NCBI RefSeq assembly: GCF_041154675.1
Contig: NZ_AP031322.1
Span: forward strand, 1,364,001-1,428,000
DNA: 64,000 bases
Direction of reading: 5' to 3'
From: Sulfurisphaera javensis
GTDB taxonomy: Archaea; Thermoproteota; Thermoprotei_A; Sulfolobales; Sulfolobaceae
A program made the translations under genes and the position numbers. Shown here in pieces: positions 1-8,365 of the stretch (the stretch's first letter is position 1; each line of letters starts with the position of its first letter). The notes under the pieces were generated by a model, which was given only the letters and a program-made list of their open reading frames with translations, was not told the DNA's origin and did not search any database.

Positions 1-183
1 AATTCTTGCTGGCACTAAGCCACCACGAGCGATTGCTATTATTATATCTGGGTTGTATTCAGATTCTTTAATTTTTTCTGCTAATAGAGTAGACCATTCA
101 GCTACTTCTTCCCATTTAACAACCTTAACTGGTATTTTTGGCAATTTAAATTCCCAAATGCTCTTGATATAAAACTTTATCAA
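1..183 (-). CDS. Phosphoribosyltransferase, purine salvage (N-terminal 61 residues only; runs off the window)
   Basis: The visible part reads in one frame from TTG at 183 to the window edge. It ends in the motif [17 protein letters not shown], the first beta-alpha element of type I phosphoribosyltransferases; the PRPP loop lies outside the window. It is divergent from MTA phosphorylase with a 41-bp shared promoter, which fits a purine salvage role: MTA phosphorylase releases adenine and a PRTase would recapture a base. A second paralogue is at 61419. Base specificity (adenine versus guanine/hypoxanthine) cannot be read from this fragment. The TTG start is chosen because no ATG or GTG precedes the conserved part. 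Confidence 0.75.
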   Translation of the reverse strand, partial: MIKFYIKSIWEFKLPKIPVKVVKWEEVAEWSTLLAEKIKESEYNPDIIIAIARGGLVPARI

Positions 184-189
184 TTTTTT

Positions 190-208
190 GGTTTATACTT
201 TTATACTT
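190..208. promoter_or_regulatory. Tandem TATA boxes in the divergent PRTase/mtnP promoter
   Basis: TTTATACTT (192-200) is followed directly by TTATACTT (201-208). The first copy lies about 25 nt before the ATG at 225, the usual place of box A for a leaderless Sulfolobus transcript. Read on the other strand, the same block gives TATAAA-type boxes about 20-25 nt before the TTG at 183. One duplicated element may therefore serve both directions. Inferred from sequence only. Confidence 0.5.
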
Positions 209-224
209 AATTGATAAGAATTGT

Positions 225-1040
225 ATGATGATAGAACCTAAAGAAAAGGCTTCGATAGGAATAATTGGTGGATCTGGACTATATGATCCACAAATATTAA
301 CTAACATAAAAGAAATTAAAGTGTATACACCGTATGGAGAACCAAGCGATTATATAATTTTAGGGGAACTTGAAGGCAAAAAAGTCGCCTTTTTACCAAG
401 ACATGGAAGGGGTCACAGAATTCCTCCACATAAAATAAATTATAGAGCAAATATCTGGGCATTAAAAAGTCTGGGAGTTAAATGGCTTATAGGTGTTTCT
501 GCTGTAGGTAGTTTAAGACTTGATTATAAGCCGGGAGATTTTGTAGTTCCAAATCAATTCATAGATATGACAAAAGGAAGAGAATATACATTCTTTGATG
601 GTCCTATAGTTGCTCACGTCTCTATGGCTGATCCGTTTTGTGAACATTTAAGATCTATAATTATTGAAGCCTCAAAGGATTTAGGAATAACAACACATGA
701 TAAGGGAACTTATATATGTATTGAGGGTCCTAGATTTTCAACAAGAGCTGAGAGTATAGTCTGGAAAGAGGTCTTTAAAGCAGACATTATAGGAATGACC
801 CTAGTACCTGAAGTAAATTTAGCATGTGAGGCTGAAATGTGTTATAGTGTTATAGGAATGATTACTGATTACGATGTTTTTGCAGATATTCCAGTTACTG
901 CTGAAGAAGTAACAAAAGTTATGGCTGAAAATACGGCTAAAGTGAAAAAATTATTATATGAAGTGATTAAAAGACTACCAGAAAAACCTGATGAAAGGAA
1001 GTGTTCATGTTGTCAAGCATTAAAGACAGCTTTAGTATAA
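225..1040 (+). CDS. mtnP: 5'-methylthioadenosine phosphorylase
   Basis: The 271-residue protein splits 5'-methylthioadenosine with phosphate into adenine and methylthioribose-1-phosphate, recycling the by-product of polyamine synthesis. It opens with [12 protein letters not shown], the phosphate-binding loop of the PNP/MTAP family, and has the phosphate-contacting segment [21 protein letters not shown] cut at [20 protein letters not shown] (about residues 56-75) and the purine-site segment [17 protein letters not shown] (about 189-205). The C-terminus carries CSCC, matching the CXC redox motif known from S. solfataricus MTAP II, where it helps heat stability. ATG 225 or 228 could start it. 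It is followed by an overlapping gene at 1046 only if the longer start of that gene is used. Confidence 0.95.
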   Translation: MMIEPKEKASIGIIGGSGLYDPQILTNIKEIKVYTPYGEPSDYIILGELEGKKVAFLPRHGRGHRIPPHKINYRANIWALKSLGVKWLIGVSAVGSLRLDYKPGDFVVPNQFIDMTKGREYTFFDGPIVAHVSMADPFCEHLRSIIIEASKDLGITTHDKGTYICIEGPRFSTRAESIVWKEVFKADIIGMTLVPEVNLACEAEMCYSVIGMITDYDVFADIPVTAEEVTKVMAENTAKVKKLLYEVIKRLPEKPDERKCSCCQALKTALV

Positions 1041-1045
1041 GTAAG

Positions 1046-1807
1046 ATGATAAAAATTTACGATGTACCTATTGATTTCTCTGAAAGTGTTTCATTAATTT
1101 ATGATGAAGATACAGAATTAGAGGCAATTACTCTAGAAAGAAGCTTAATAGCATTAAAGAGTACCTTCGTTAAGTCTGTAAACATTTATGATTTTTCATT
1201 TCTTGAAAATCCATATTCTGGAAACTTTAAAGACGTAATAATTTTTGTGAATGATGAAAATAAGGCTAAAATAATATTAGATAATGTTTGGGCTCTAGAA
1301 AATAAAGGATACTTAATTACATGTAATAGTAAAATTAAAGGGAAAGGACAAGTAAATGTATTGCATTTTTCTCCTGATGAGTTATGTGAAGTAAATGTAT
1401 CTTTGTCGTTGTTGAAGAAAGTTTCTTCTTTCATAAATAATGAAAGGAGTAAAGATCTTCTGAGAGAGTTAAACAGTTTAGATAACTTAAACGAGTGGAT
1501 ATTATCAAAAGTAAAAGAAATTAACTTTAATAGTGAAATATTTTTGTCACCAGTATTCTTTCCAGCAATAACTTTAATGAGTAAAATCTTAGATAAAAAT
1601 GTAAAAAGGTTTTATGAAAAACCTTCATCTAAAGACGTGATTTTTATTACTACTGGAGTTGATGCAATAGTAGTTAGGAAAAGAGAATTTGAATTAAGAA
1701 ATTCTAATTTAAACGTAAAAGAAATTCTGTTAGATATCGATCCTCTTCTAGCACCAATTTATTTAATTCTTATGACATATTTATTTAAGCGAGTTAATGG
1801 AGAATAA
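1046..1807 (+). CDS. Unrecognised protein, possibly SIS-domain-like
   Basis: A 253-residue protein whose frame is open back to 1001, but ATG 1046 (MIKIYDVPIDF) just after the mtnP stop is the more natural start. The alternation of hydrophobic strands and helices, with VIIFVND and VIFITTGVDAIVV segments and a C-terminal helix APIYLILMTYLF, faintly recalls sugar isomerase (SIS) proteins of the phosphoglucose/phosphomannose isomerase type; I see no decisive motif. Its stop overlaps the next gene, hexaprenyl diphosphate synthase, by 11 nt, so the two are probably translated together. Function unknown. Confidence 0.7.
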   Translation: MIKIYDVPIDFSESVSLIYDEDTELEAITLERSLIALKSTFVKSVNIYDFSFLENPYSGNFKDVIIFVNDENKAKIILDNVWALENKGYLITCNSKIKGKGQVNVLHFSPDELCEVNVSLSLLKKVSSFINNERSKDLLRELNSLDNLNEWILSKVKEINFNSEIFLSPVFFPAITLMSKILDKNVKRFYEKPSSKDVIFITTGVDAIVVRKREFELRNSNLNVKEILLDIDPLLAPIYLILMTYLFKRVNGE

Positions 1808-2663
1808 TAAAGTGGACTTACTTTCTTATTGGAAAAAAAGCAAGGAAATTATTGATAAGCTTATTAATGATTACTTAGCTGACATTAAAGATTGGGAATT
1901 ATTAGAAGTCAGTAAGTATATACTAAAAGATGGAAAAAGATTTAGGGGAACTTTAACTTTCTTATTTACTGAAGCTCTAAAAGGTGAAATTAAAGATGCA
2001 TATAAGGCAGCTTTGGCGTCAGAAATATTACATTCTGCCTCACTAGCTTTAGACGATATAGTGGATTATGACCTTATAAGGCGAGGTGGACAAGCTGCCT
2101 GGGCTATTTATACTAATAGAAAAGTTATATTTATTACAAATTATCTAATACCTTCTGCATTAAATATTATATCTTCTTATGGCGAAAAAGCACTAAAACT
2201 TAGTATTGAGTTATGGAAAGATACTGCTATAGGTGCGTTAAAGGATATATTTGGTTCTCCCTCTGAATATCTTATTACTATTGAACTTAAAACTGCAAGT
2301 TTATTCAAGTTATCTACCATGTTGGCATCGTTTGCAGCAAAAAGAGAAGAATTAGTAGAGGAATCATTAAATCTAGGTAAATACATAGGAATTGCTTATC
2401 AATTAATCGATGATTATATAGACTGTATAAAATATGAGAGAGGAGAATTAAAAGAATTAACGGGAAGTGCTAAACAGTTATATGATTTAAAGGGTTACTC
2501 ATATAAGGATTTTGTTAAAAAAGAATATGAAAATGCTTTAACAAATTATATTTACACTGTCAAAAAAATGGAAATAGACCAAGAATTTAGCGAGGCAATT
2601 ATATCTTTGCCATCGTTTTTGACTATGGGACTATTAAACGAAGCTGGGCTGGATAAATTATAA
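1797..2663 (+). CDS. Hexaprenyl diphosphate synthase
   Basis: A 288-residue trans-prenyltransferase that adds isopentenyl diphosphate to an allylic primer. Seen: GKRFRG near residue 47, first Asp-rich motif DDIVD (about 85-89) and second DDYID (about 202-206). The context HSASLALDDIVDYD and the following NRKVIFITNYLIP match the S. solfataricus hexaprenyl diphosphate synthase rather than its GGPP synthase, which has HDDIMD. Sulfolobales quinones (caldariellaquinone) carry a C30 tail, so a C30 product for quinone synthesis is the likely role (inference). Ordinary length; ATG start within the previous gene. Confidence 0.85.
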   Translation: MENNKVDLLSYWKKSKEIIDKLINDYLADIKDWELLEVSKYILKDGKRFRGTLTFLFTEALKGEIKDAYKAALASEILHSASLALDDIVDYDLIRRGGQAAWAIYTNRKVIFITNYLIPSALNIISSYGEKALKLSIELWKDTAIGALKDIFGSPSEYLITIELKTASLFKLSTMLASFAAKREELVEESLNLGKYIGIAYQLIDDYIDCIKYERGELKELTGSAKQLYDLKGYSYKDFVKKEYENALTNYIYTVKKMEIDQEFSEAIISLPSFLTMGLLNEAGLDKL

Positions 2664-2688
2664 AAAGTCTTCTATCAAGTGTTCAATT

Positions 2689-2693
2689 GGTGA
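2689..2693 (+). promoter_or_regulatory. GGTGA ribosome binding site that fixes an ATT start at 2700
   Basis: GGTGA lies exactly 6 nt before ATT 2700. The same motif and spacing occurs before ordinary ATG starts in this window at 13722, 34047 and 46560. An in-frame TGA at 2691-2693 forbids an earlier start. Confidence 0.55.
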
Positions 2694-2699
2694 ATCAAC

Positions 2700-3584
2700 A
2701 TTAAATTAGCAGTTATACATGAATCTCAGAAAATTACTGAATCAGCAAAGCAGCTTTTATTAGAAATTAAGAATAGTGGGCACACTCCTATTTATGTAAG
2801 AATATCTAGACTTAATCCAGTAATATCTAAGGATGGCCTAGAATTTAATTATGGTGGTAAGAAAATTGAATTAGACGGAGGTATAGTTAGAAATTTAGGT
2901 TTTATTTCTTCTACGGAACAGTTAATGAAAAGATTTGATTCTTTAAAAGGGTTAGAAAGTAATGGAATAACACTTATCAACTCTCCAGATTCTATGTTTA
3001 TAGCTAGAGACAAGTTCAATAGTCTCATGAAATTAAAAATGGCGAAAATTCCAGTTCCAGATACTACTGTAGTAGAAGATCCATTTGAGGTAATGAGACT
3101 AGTAAACGAATGGAAAGATGTAGTTATTAAACCTGTCATTGGTAGTTTAGGATTAGGTTCTGTTAGGGTTTCTGATCCAGATGTAGCGTTTAGAGTAGCA
3201 AAAGCAATTTTATCGGTTAATCAACCAGTTTATGTTCAGAAATATATTAATAAACCAGAGAGAGATATAAGAGTTTTCGTTGTAGGTACTACTGTACTAG
3301 GAAGCATATATAGGGTTAATAGATCCTCATGGAAGACAAACGTTGCACAGGGCTCATTGACACAAGTGCTTTTACCCAATGAAGAACTTCAAGAGATTTC
3401 TTTGAAAGTAGTTAAAGCATTAAAGCTAGATTATGCTGGAATTGATATAGTTGAAGACGAAGATGGTAGTTATAAGGTTATCGAAGTAAATGCGGCTCCT
3501 CTTTGGAAAGGTTTCTATGAGGCTACACACATAAATCCAGCAAAATATATAGTTGAGCATCTTATTAGAAAGATAAAGAAATGA
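2700..3584 (+). CDS. ATP-grasp ligase of the RimK/LysX type with a probable ATT start
   Basis: The protein has the ATP-grasp order: an N-terminal [10 protein letters not shown] strand-helix, substrate-domain segments ([19 protein letters not shown] cut at [15 protein letters not shown]), the central [17 protein letters not shown] phosphate loop, [19 protein letters not shown], and the metal-binding end [24 protein letters not shown]. These ligases couple carboxylates to amines through an acyl phosphate. The first ATG is only at 2925, which would delete 75 residues of good N-terminal fold; no GTG or TTG exists between the TGA at 2691 and 2925. The ATT at 2700 with GGTGA 6 nt upstream is therefore the best start (294 codons). 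The amino-acid or cofactor substrate is not evident; LysX, ArgX or a RimK-like role are all possible. Confidence 0.8.
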   Translation: MKLAVIHESQKITESAKQLLLEIKNSGHTPIYVRISRLNPVISKDGLEFNYGGKKIELDGGIVRNLGFISSTEQLMKRFDSLKGLESNGITLINSPDSMFIARDKFNSLMKLKMAKIPVPDTTVVEDPFEVMRLVNEWKDVVIKPVIGSLGLGSVRVSDPDVAFRVAKAILSVNQPVYVQKYINKPERDIRVFVVGTTVLGSIYRVNRSSWKTNVAQGSLTQVLLPNEELQEISLKVVKALKLDYAGIDIVEDEDGSYKVIEVNAAPLWKGFYEATHINPAKYIVEHLIRKIKK

Positions 3585-3629
3585 AGAATAATAAACCGGC
3601 TGAACAATGATGAGGAGCTTTCGCCCGGA
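3581..3629 (+). ncRNA. Candidate box C/D guide sRNA
   Basis: Seen: ATGAAGA (3581-3587, box C with one mismatch to RUGAUGA), 12 nt, CTGA (3600-3603, perfect D'), 3 nt, ATGATGA (3607-3613, perfect C'), 12 nt, CGGA (3626-3629, box D with one mismatch). The 12-3-12 spacing is the canonical archaeal C/D layout. The D guide GGAGCTTTCGCC is GC-rich against an AT-rich background. It sits between two convergent genes and its box C overlaps the stop of the ATP-grasp gene. Target not assigned. The two imperfect boxes keep confidence moderate. Confidence 0.45.
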
Positions 3630-4085
3630 TTATGAGAAATCTATAGTTTTCATCTCTTTTATCGTTCTCAACACAAACATTGTATAAGTTGATGTAACCC
3701 CTTCCATATTGCCTATTTTATCAAGAATAGTGGCTAATTCTTCTCTACTTTTCACTCTTACTTTTAATAATGCATAATATTCTCCAGTAACGTCAAATAT
3801 TTCGTATACTTCCTTAAATTCATAAATTTTCTTTAATATTTGCTCATATTTTTTAGGATCAGCTTTTATAAGAACGAAGGCTATAACATTATACCCAATT
3901 TTTTCTGGGTCTACATCAACATAAAATCCTTTAATAACCCCATTTTCCTTAAGTCTTTTGATTCGTATATGGATCGTTGATTCGCTTAAATTTAGCATTT
4001 TCGCTATTTTAGAAAATGGTGTCCTAGCATCTTCTTGTAATATTTTAAGTATTTTTTTGTCTATGTCATCAAGGAAGTATGTCAT
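3630..4085 (-). CDS. Lrp/AsnC family transcription regulator
   Basis: A 151-residue protein: an N-terminal winged helix-turn-helix ([20 protein letters not shown], then [20 protein letters not shown], about residues 25-45) followed by the alpha-beta RAM ligand-binding sandwich, with [14 protein letters not shown] and [17 protein letters not shown]. Length is normal for the family. It is the last gene of a three-gene set (5584 to 3630) and overlaps the oxidoreductase upstream by 4 nt (ATGA). It may therefore sense a metabolite linked to that enzyme and control its own operon; the effector is unknown. Confidence 0.88.
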   Translation of the reverse strand: MTYFLDDIDKKILKILQEDARTPFSKIAKMLNLSESTIHIRIKRLKENGVIKGFYVDVDPEKIGYNVIAFVLIKADPKKYEQILKKIYEFKEVYEIFDVTGEYYALLKVRVKSREELATILDKIGNMEGVTSTYTMFVLRTIKEMKTIDFS

Positions 4086-5077
4086 ATTATCATCCTCCCA
4101 AACAATTTTATCGCATCTGTTAAATCAAAATCTCCAATAGCCACCTTTAAGACTAGATTAGGATCACTTTTAGTCATAATCCTAGAAAGACCTTTTAAAC
4201 TCATATATCCCTTTTTAACTCCGTGAACTACTTTAGCTTGCATTTGAATTGCCCAATATAGTTTGCTTTTTTTGAATTCTTTTTCAAATTTTTTTCCATT
4301 AAGTATTGAATCAGCTAAAATTTTTGCTGACAAAATAGATGGCCTAATTCCCTCTCCGGTTAATGGGAAAACTGTACCTAAGGCTTCACCTATATATTTT
4401 CCATTTAGTCTCTCTTCTAGTACACCATAGTCAGAGACTCTAGCTCCATGAAATGTTAAAACTTTCCCTTTAAGAATCTTTTTCACTCTTTCTTTAAGGA
4501 AAGATACGTCAGCCCATCCTCCAATTCCAATCTTACTTCCTTTTTCATCTGGGAATACCCATGCATAACCTAAAAGATCACTATAAAAATAAAATTCTAC
4601 GATTTCTTTATCTATCTGATAATCAGTTATATATTGAATTGCTGGAATTGTAGTATCTTTAGGTAGAGAATAGTGACCATTAGCATAAATAATATAATCA
4701 TCTGTTATTTTTTCACCTTCGGTAGTAAAATATTGTCCATTTTTTTCTACTACTTTAGTGTTAAATTTTACTTCTATTTTTTCGGCTAGGCTTTTTAAAA
4801 AAACGGGTTTATTAATAATATAACCTAGCTTGTTGCTGGTCCTTATATCATGAACTAGTTTATCATCAAGATATATTCTAAAACCTTTTATTTCACTAAT
4901 TATTGCTTCTTTAGATATAGGAATTAAGTTCTCAATTCCAGAAATCAATCCCCAAGCACAAGGTTTAAGTCCTACATCATTTAGCCCTTCATAGACAGTA
5001 ACTTCATGTCTAGTTCCTTTAAGGAACCATGCAAGAGATAAACCAGCTGGGCCTGCTCCGATAACACTTATTTTCAT
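4082..5077 (-). CDS. FAD-dependent oxidoreductase, geranylgeranyl-reductase family paralogue
   Basis: A 331-residue flavoprotein with the Rossmann motif [17 protein letters not shown] at the N-terminus, KPCAWGL (the KPCGD-like position of geranylgeranyl reductases), AWVFPDE (compare PxxYxWxFP) and the second FAD motif [19 protein letters not shown]. It is about 120 residues shorter than the full GGR at 7004 and lacks the PGGYWWYFP form, so it is a diverged paralogue. It could reduce isoprenoid double bonds in lipids or the quinone tail, but this is inference. It lies between a membrane protein (7-nt gap) and the Lrp gene (4-nt overlap). Confidence 0.8.
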   Translation of the reverse strand: MKISVIGAGPAGLSLAWFLKGTRHEVTVYEGLNDVGLKPCAWGLISGIENLIPISKEAIISEIKGFRIYLDDKLVHDIRTSNKLGYIINKPVFLKSLAEKIEVKFNTKVVEKNGQYFTTEGEKITDDYIIYANGHYSLPKDTTIPAIQYITDYQIDKEIVEFYFYSDLLGYAWVFPDEKGSKIGIGGWADVSFLKERVKKILKGKVLTFHGARVSDYGVLEERLNGKYIGEALGTVFPLTGEGIRPSILSAKILADSILNGKKFEKEFKKSKLYWAIQMQAKVVHGVKKGYMSLKGLSRIMTKSDPNLVLKVAIGDFDLTDAIKLFGRMII

Positions 5078-5083
5078 TCAATT

Positions 5084-5584
5084 TCACTTCCTTAAATAAA
5101 GTAATATTAATATTCCTATTAAAATAGTTCCAGAATACAACACAATAAATTGATAAAAGTTTGCAAGAAATCTGCCTATAATTGCCCCTATTATAAGTAC
5201 TAATAAGAAGGCTACATAACCATTGCCAAATCCAAGGAAATTCTTTGAAATAATTTTAGCTATAAAGGGTTTTATTGAAATTATAAATTGGAATATGAAT
5301 GGAAGTACATATATTAGTCCAATCTCAGCGAATAATCTTGGTTTTATTGGTAATGCGAAAAATATACCTAAAGTAATTCCTAAAGCAAAAACACCGGAGA
5401 AATAAAGGCCTATTATTCTACTCTTTAATGTTGTCCACGTTTTATAAGTTATCATCAAATATAGAACTATCACTAAATCTACAGTTGATAGTGCGACAAA
5501 AACTGGGAAATTTAGTAGGTATGCTGGAATTACTGGTAAAGCTATTAGTAAAATGGAAATTGCAACTAATGTGCTAGTATTCAA
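5084..5584 (-). CDS. Multi-pass membrane protein of unknown function
   Basis: A 166-residue, almost wholly hydrophobic protein with about five or six predicted membrane helices, for instance LVAISILLIALPVIPAYLL, VFVALSTVDLVIVLYLM, IGLYFSGVFALGITLGIFFA and FIVLYSGTILIGILILLYL. It has no recognisable catalytic motif. It is the first gene of the set that continues with the FAD oxidoreductase and the Lrp regulator, so it may act in the same lipid or quinone process. Family not recognised. Confidence 0.7.
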   Translation of the reverse strand: MNTSTLVAISILLIALPVIPAYLLNFPVFVALSTVDLVIVLYLMITYKTWTTLKSRIIGLYFSGVFALGITLGIFFALPIKPRLFAEIGLIYVLPFIFQFIISIKPFIAKIISKNFLGFGNGYVAFLLVLIIGAIIGRFLANFYQFIVLYSGTILIGILILLYLRK

Positions 5585-5691
5585 CTTATCTCATAACTAT
5601 ACCTTAATATTAAATATAAAATTCTAATGCTAATGGTTGCGACAAAAAGATAATATATTATGTGAACTTAATTATCTAAGGTGAATAGTAA

Positions 5692-6231
5692 TTGAAGTTA
5701 TTAGTTATGGGAAATATTAGATTTCCAGAGCCTCATGTAGAAAGTACATTATCATCAATAATAAAAAAGGAAGAACCAGAAACAATTGTTTTAGATGGTG
5801 ACACAACACAATGCTATTGGGATTATGAGTGTCCAAGAGTAATTGATGTCTTATATGTAATTAGAAGTTTGGCACCATGGGCCCAAATAGTTTATATTCA
5901 AGGTGATATGGATCCGCATGCAATAAAATGTATTATGGCTGAACCAAGATATAGAGAAGAAATAATAGCAACTACAACTTATATAGCTGAAGTATCCTCT
6001 ACAAAATACTTCATTTTGCATGGTCATCAAGGCGATATTGATCAACTTAGAAGAAGTATTTCTGCAGGTCCGTGGGATTGGTTGGTTATAGCACAACATA
6101 AAAGATTAGAAATAGATAAATTAGCCAGAGTAATTTACGTTGGTGGAGTGACAAGAGAGTTTCCACCAGAAGCCAGAGGTTATTTAGTTATAACTGATTC
6201 AAGTCATTATATTAGACAAATTAAGAGCTGA
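5692..6231 (+). CDS. Metallophosphoesterase-like protein with incomplete metal site
   Basis: A 179-residue protein with the YfcE-like order LDGDTTQ, QGDMDPH (the GN[HD] position) and LHGHQGD. The usual first motif DxH is replaced by GNIRF after the opening MKLLVM, and the last GHTH position reads GGVTRE, so two of the four metal-ligand motifs are lost. It may be a non-catalytic or changed-function member. Start: TTG 5692 with GGTGA 7 nt upstream; there is no earlier in-frame ATG. It ends 11 nt inside the convergent gene at 6221. Confidence 0.75.
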   Translation: MKLLVMGNIRFPEPHVESTLSSIIKKEEPETIVLDGDTTQCYWDYECPRVIDVLYVIRSLAPWAQIVYIQGDMDPHAIKCIMAEPRYREEIIATTTYIAEVSSTKYFILHGHQGDIDQLRRSISAGPWDWLVIAQHKRLEIDKLARVIYVGGVTREFPPEARGYLVITDSSHYIRQIKS

Positions 6232-6460
6232 CTCCTATAATGGCTCCTTTTACTAGTTCATAAATTTTAACATCGTAGAATCCTTCTATTATATTCTCTT
6301 TACTTTCACCTTTCTCCCAAATCTTATATGAATCAATTATAATCTCGTTCTTTCTAGATTTAGAGAAAAATATCTCTTTTTCTCCTTTTAATCCTCTTAA
6401 GATTTTCACAACTGATAACAACTCCTTATCTATTTTGTCATACAAAACTTGAATTATCAC
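6221..6460 (-). CDS. Small protein of unknown function
   Basis: A 79-residue charged protein ([20 protein letters not shown] at the N-terminus) with alternating strands and helices and no known motif. Its GTG start at 6460 lies inside a perfect inverted repeat (6458-6475). Coding is supported by a sensible codon pattern and by the tail-to-tail fit with the gene at 5692 (11-nt overlap), but no family is recognised. Confidence 0.55.
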   Translation of the reverse strand: MIIQVLYDKIDKELLSVVKILRGLKGEKEIFFSKSRKNEIIIDSYKIWEKGESKENIIEGFYDVKIYELVKGAIIGVSS

Positions 6461-6475
6461 AATAAAATTATTGTG
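6458..6475. promoter_or_regulatory. Perfect inverted repeat over the GTG start of the gene at 6460
   Basis: CACAATAA and TTATTGTG are perfect 8-bp arms separated by AA. The first CAC is the complement of the GTG start codon. As DNA it could be an operator; as mRNA it would be a hairpin hiding the start. Confidence 0.5.
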
Positions 6476-6564
6476 TTAAACTAAATATATGCCATTTTAA
6501 GTTATACTTAGTATTTTCTTATCCAAGCGAAAATCACTAATACTTACCATTTCTACATAATTAT

Positions 6565-6945
6565 ATGCCTTACAAAAATATTCTTACTATTATATCTGTA
6601 AATAATGATAATTTTGAAAGTTATTTTAGAAAAATATTTTCTGATGTTAGGGCTAGTGGAAGTAAGAAAACGATCATAAATGTATTTACTGATTTACAAT
6701 ACTATGAACTAGTTACACTAATAAGAGAAGCGTTATTGGATAATATTGATATAGGATATGAGCTATATCTGTGGAAAAAAGATCAAGTTGATTATTTCTT
6801 TAAAAATTTAGAAAAACAAGAATACGATGGTTTGTTAATTTATTGTGATGAAGAAAACAAGAACTATATATCTAAAATTGTGGAGAGCCTTCCCAATTCT
6901 ATTAAAAGGAACTTAATAAAAGACTCTTGTAAAAGAATTAGTTAA
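6565..6945 (+). CDS. Unrecognised 126-residue protein
   Basis: An alpha-beta protein starting MPYKNILTIISVNNDNFESY, with KKTIINVFTDLQYYELVTLI and QEYDGLLIYCDEENK segments that look like a small Rossmann-like fold. I recognise no family. ATG 6565 follows an AT-rich stretch without a Shine-Dalgarno site, consistent with a leaderless mRNA. It stands alone upstream of the geranylgeranyl reductase gene (58-nt gap), in the same direction. Confidence 0.6.
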   Translation: MPYKNILTIISVNNDNFESYFRKIFSDVRASGSKKTIINVFTDLQYYELVTLIREALLDNIDIGYELYLWKKDQVDYFFKNLEKQEYDGLLIYCDEENKNYISKIVESLPNSIKRNLIKDSCKRIS

Positions 6946-7003
6946 ATGTATAATTCGTAGATAGTTTTTTAATTATTAATGGAGAGTATAAATAGCGATT
7001 AGT

Positions 7004-8365
7004 TTGAAGGAACTAAAATACGATGTTCTTATTGTTGGAGGCGGTTTTGCGGGAGCCTCTACAGCATTTCATCTTGCTGGCAAAGGGTTAAAAGTATTAT
7101 TAATCGATAGCAAACCTTGGAATAGAATAGGAGATAAGCCTTGTGGAGATGCTGTAAGTAAAGCTCATTTTGATAGACTTGGAATGCCTTATCCACAAGG
7201 TGAAGAACTAGAAAACAAGATTAGTGGAATAAAGCTTTATAGCCCGGATATGAAAACTGTCTGGACTGTTAATGGAGAAGGATTTGAGCTTAACGCACCA
7301 TTATATAATCAAAAAATACTAAGAATAGCTGAAAGTAAAGGAGTTGAAATTTGGGATCAAACTACTGCTATGAAACCAATATTTGAGGATGGTTATGTAA
7401 AAGGAGCTGTTCTATATAATAGAAGGACAAACGAAGAGGTTACTATTTATTCAAAAATACTAGTTGATGCAACAGGGTACTCAAGGAGTGTAAGGAGTAA
7501 ATTACCACCAGAATTGCCAATCGCTGAAGATCTTGATGAGAAAGATGCAGATATTGCTTATAGAGAAGTTTTGCTAACTAAAGATGATATAGAAGATCAC
7601 GATTATTTAAGAATATTTGTAACTCAAAAAGCGTCCCCAGGCGGTTACTGGTGGTATTTCCCTAAGGGGAAAAACAAAGTAAATGTAGGATTAGGTATCC
7701 AGGGAGGAATGGGCTATCCGAGCGTGCATTTATTCTATCAAAAATATCTGGATTCGTATGCACCAGATGTAGATAAATCTAAATTATTAGTTAAGGGAGG
7801 AGCATTAGTACCTACAAGGAGACCTTTGTATACAATGGTATGGAACGGAATAATTGCTGTAGGTGATTCAGCATATACAGTAAATCCAGTTCATGGAGGA
7901 GGAAAAGGATCAGCTATGATTTCTGGTTATTGTGCCGCGAAAACAATTTTGAATGCTTTTGAGAAAGGAGAGTTCTCTGTACAGGGACTCTGGGATATGA
8001 ATATTTGTTATATTAATGAATATGGAGCTAAGCAAGCAAGTTTAGATATATTTAGGAGATTTTTGCAAAAATTAAGTGATGACGATATTAATTATGGGAT
8101 GAACAAAAAAGTCCTTAAAGAAGAAGACTTATTAGAAGCAAGTGAAAAAGGAGACCTTCATCTTTCTGTAGCTGAAAAAGCGATGAGAATTATTGCAGGA
8201 TTAGGTAGACCTTCATTACTTATGAAATTGAAGACAGTTGCCGAATATATGAAAAATATAAAGCAACTTTATCTCAGCTATCCTAGATCTCCATCTGGAT
8301 TACAACCATGGAAGAGCCAAGTAGACAGCTTAATAACTGAATTTAATATGAATATTAGCAAGTAA
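7004..8365 (+). CDS. Geranylgeranyl reductase (digeranylgeranylglycerophospholipid reductase)
   Basis: A 453-residue FAD enzyme that saturates the geranylgeranyl chains of archaeal membrane lipids. Seen: FAD motif [10 protein letters not shown] (11-20), KPCGD (45-49), the family signature PGGYWWYFP (212-220) and the second FAD motif [14 protein letters not shown] (287-300). These match S. acidocaldarius GGR, whose structure is known. Start TTG 7004 is followed at once by the Rossmann strand, so little could precede it; TATAAATA lies at 6987-6994. The last 36 nt overlap the convergent DUF2070 gene. Confidence 0.93.
   Translation: MKELKYDVLIVGGGFAGASTAFHLAGKGLKVLLIDSKPWNRIGDKPCGDAVSKAHFDRLGMPYPQGEELENKISGIKLYSPDMKTVWTVNGEGFELNAPLYNQKILRIAESKGVEIWDQTTAMKPIFEDGYVKGAVLYNRRTNEEVTIYSKILVDATGYSRSVRSKLPPELPIAEDLDEKDADIAYREVLLTKDDIEDHDYLRIFVTQKASPGGYWWYFPKGKNKVNVGLGIQGGMGYPSVHLFYQKYLDSYAPDVDKSKLLVKGGALVPTRRPLYTMVWNGIIAVGDSAYTVNPVHGGGKGSAMISGYCAAKTILNAFEKGEFSVQGLWDMNICYINEYGAKQASLDIFRRFLQKLSDDDINYGMNKKVLKEEDLLEASEKGDLHLSVAEKAMRIIAGLGRPSLLMKLKTVAEYMKNIKQLYLSYPRSPSGLQPWKSQVDSLITEFNMNISK

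Noticed and set aside
2177-2386. Open frame on the minus strand inside hexaprenyl diphosphate synthase
   Set aside because: Lies wholly inside a well-supported gene; the translation lacks any family pattern.
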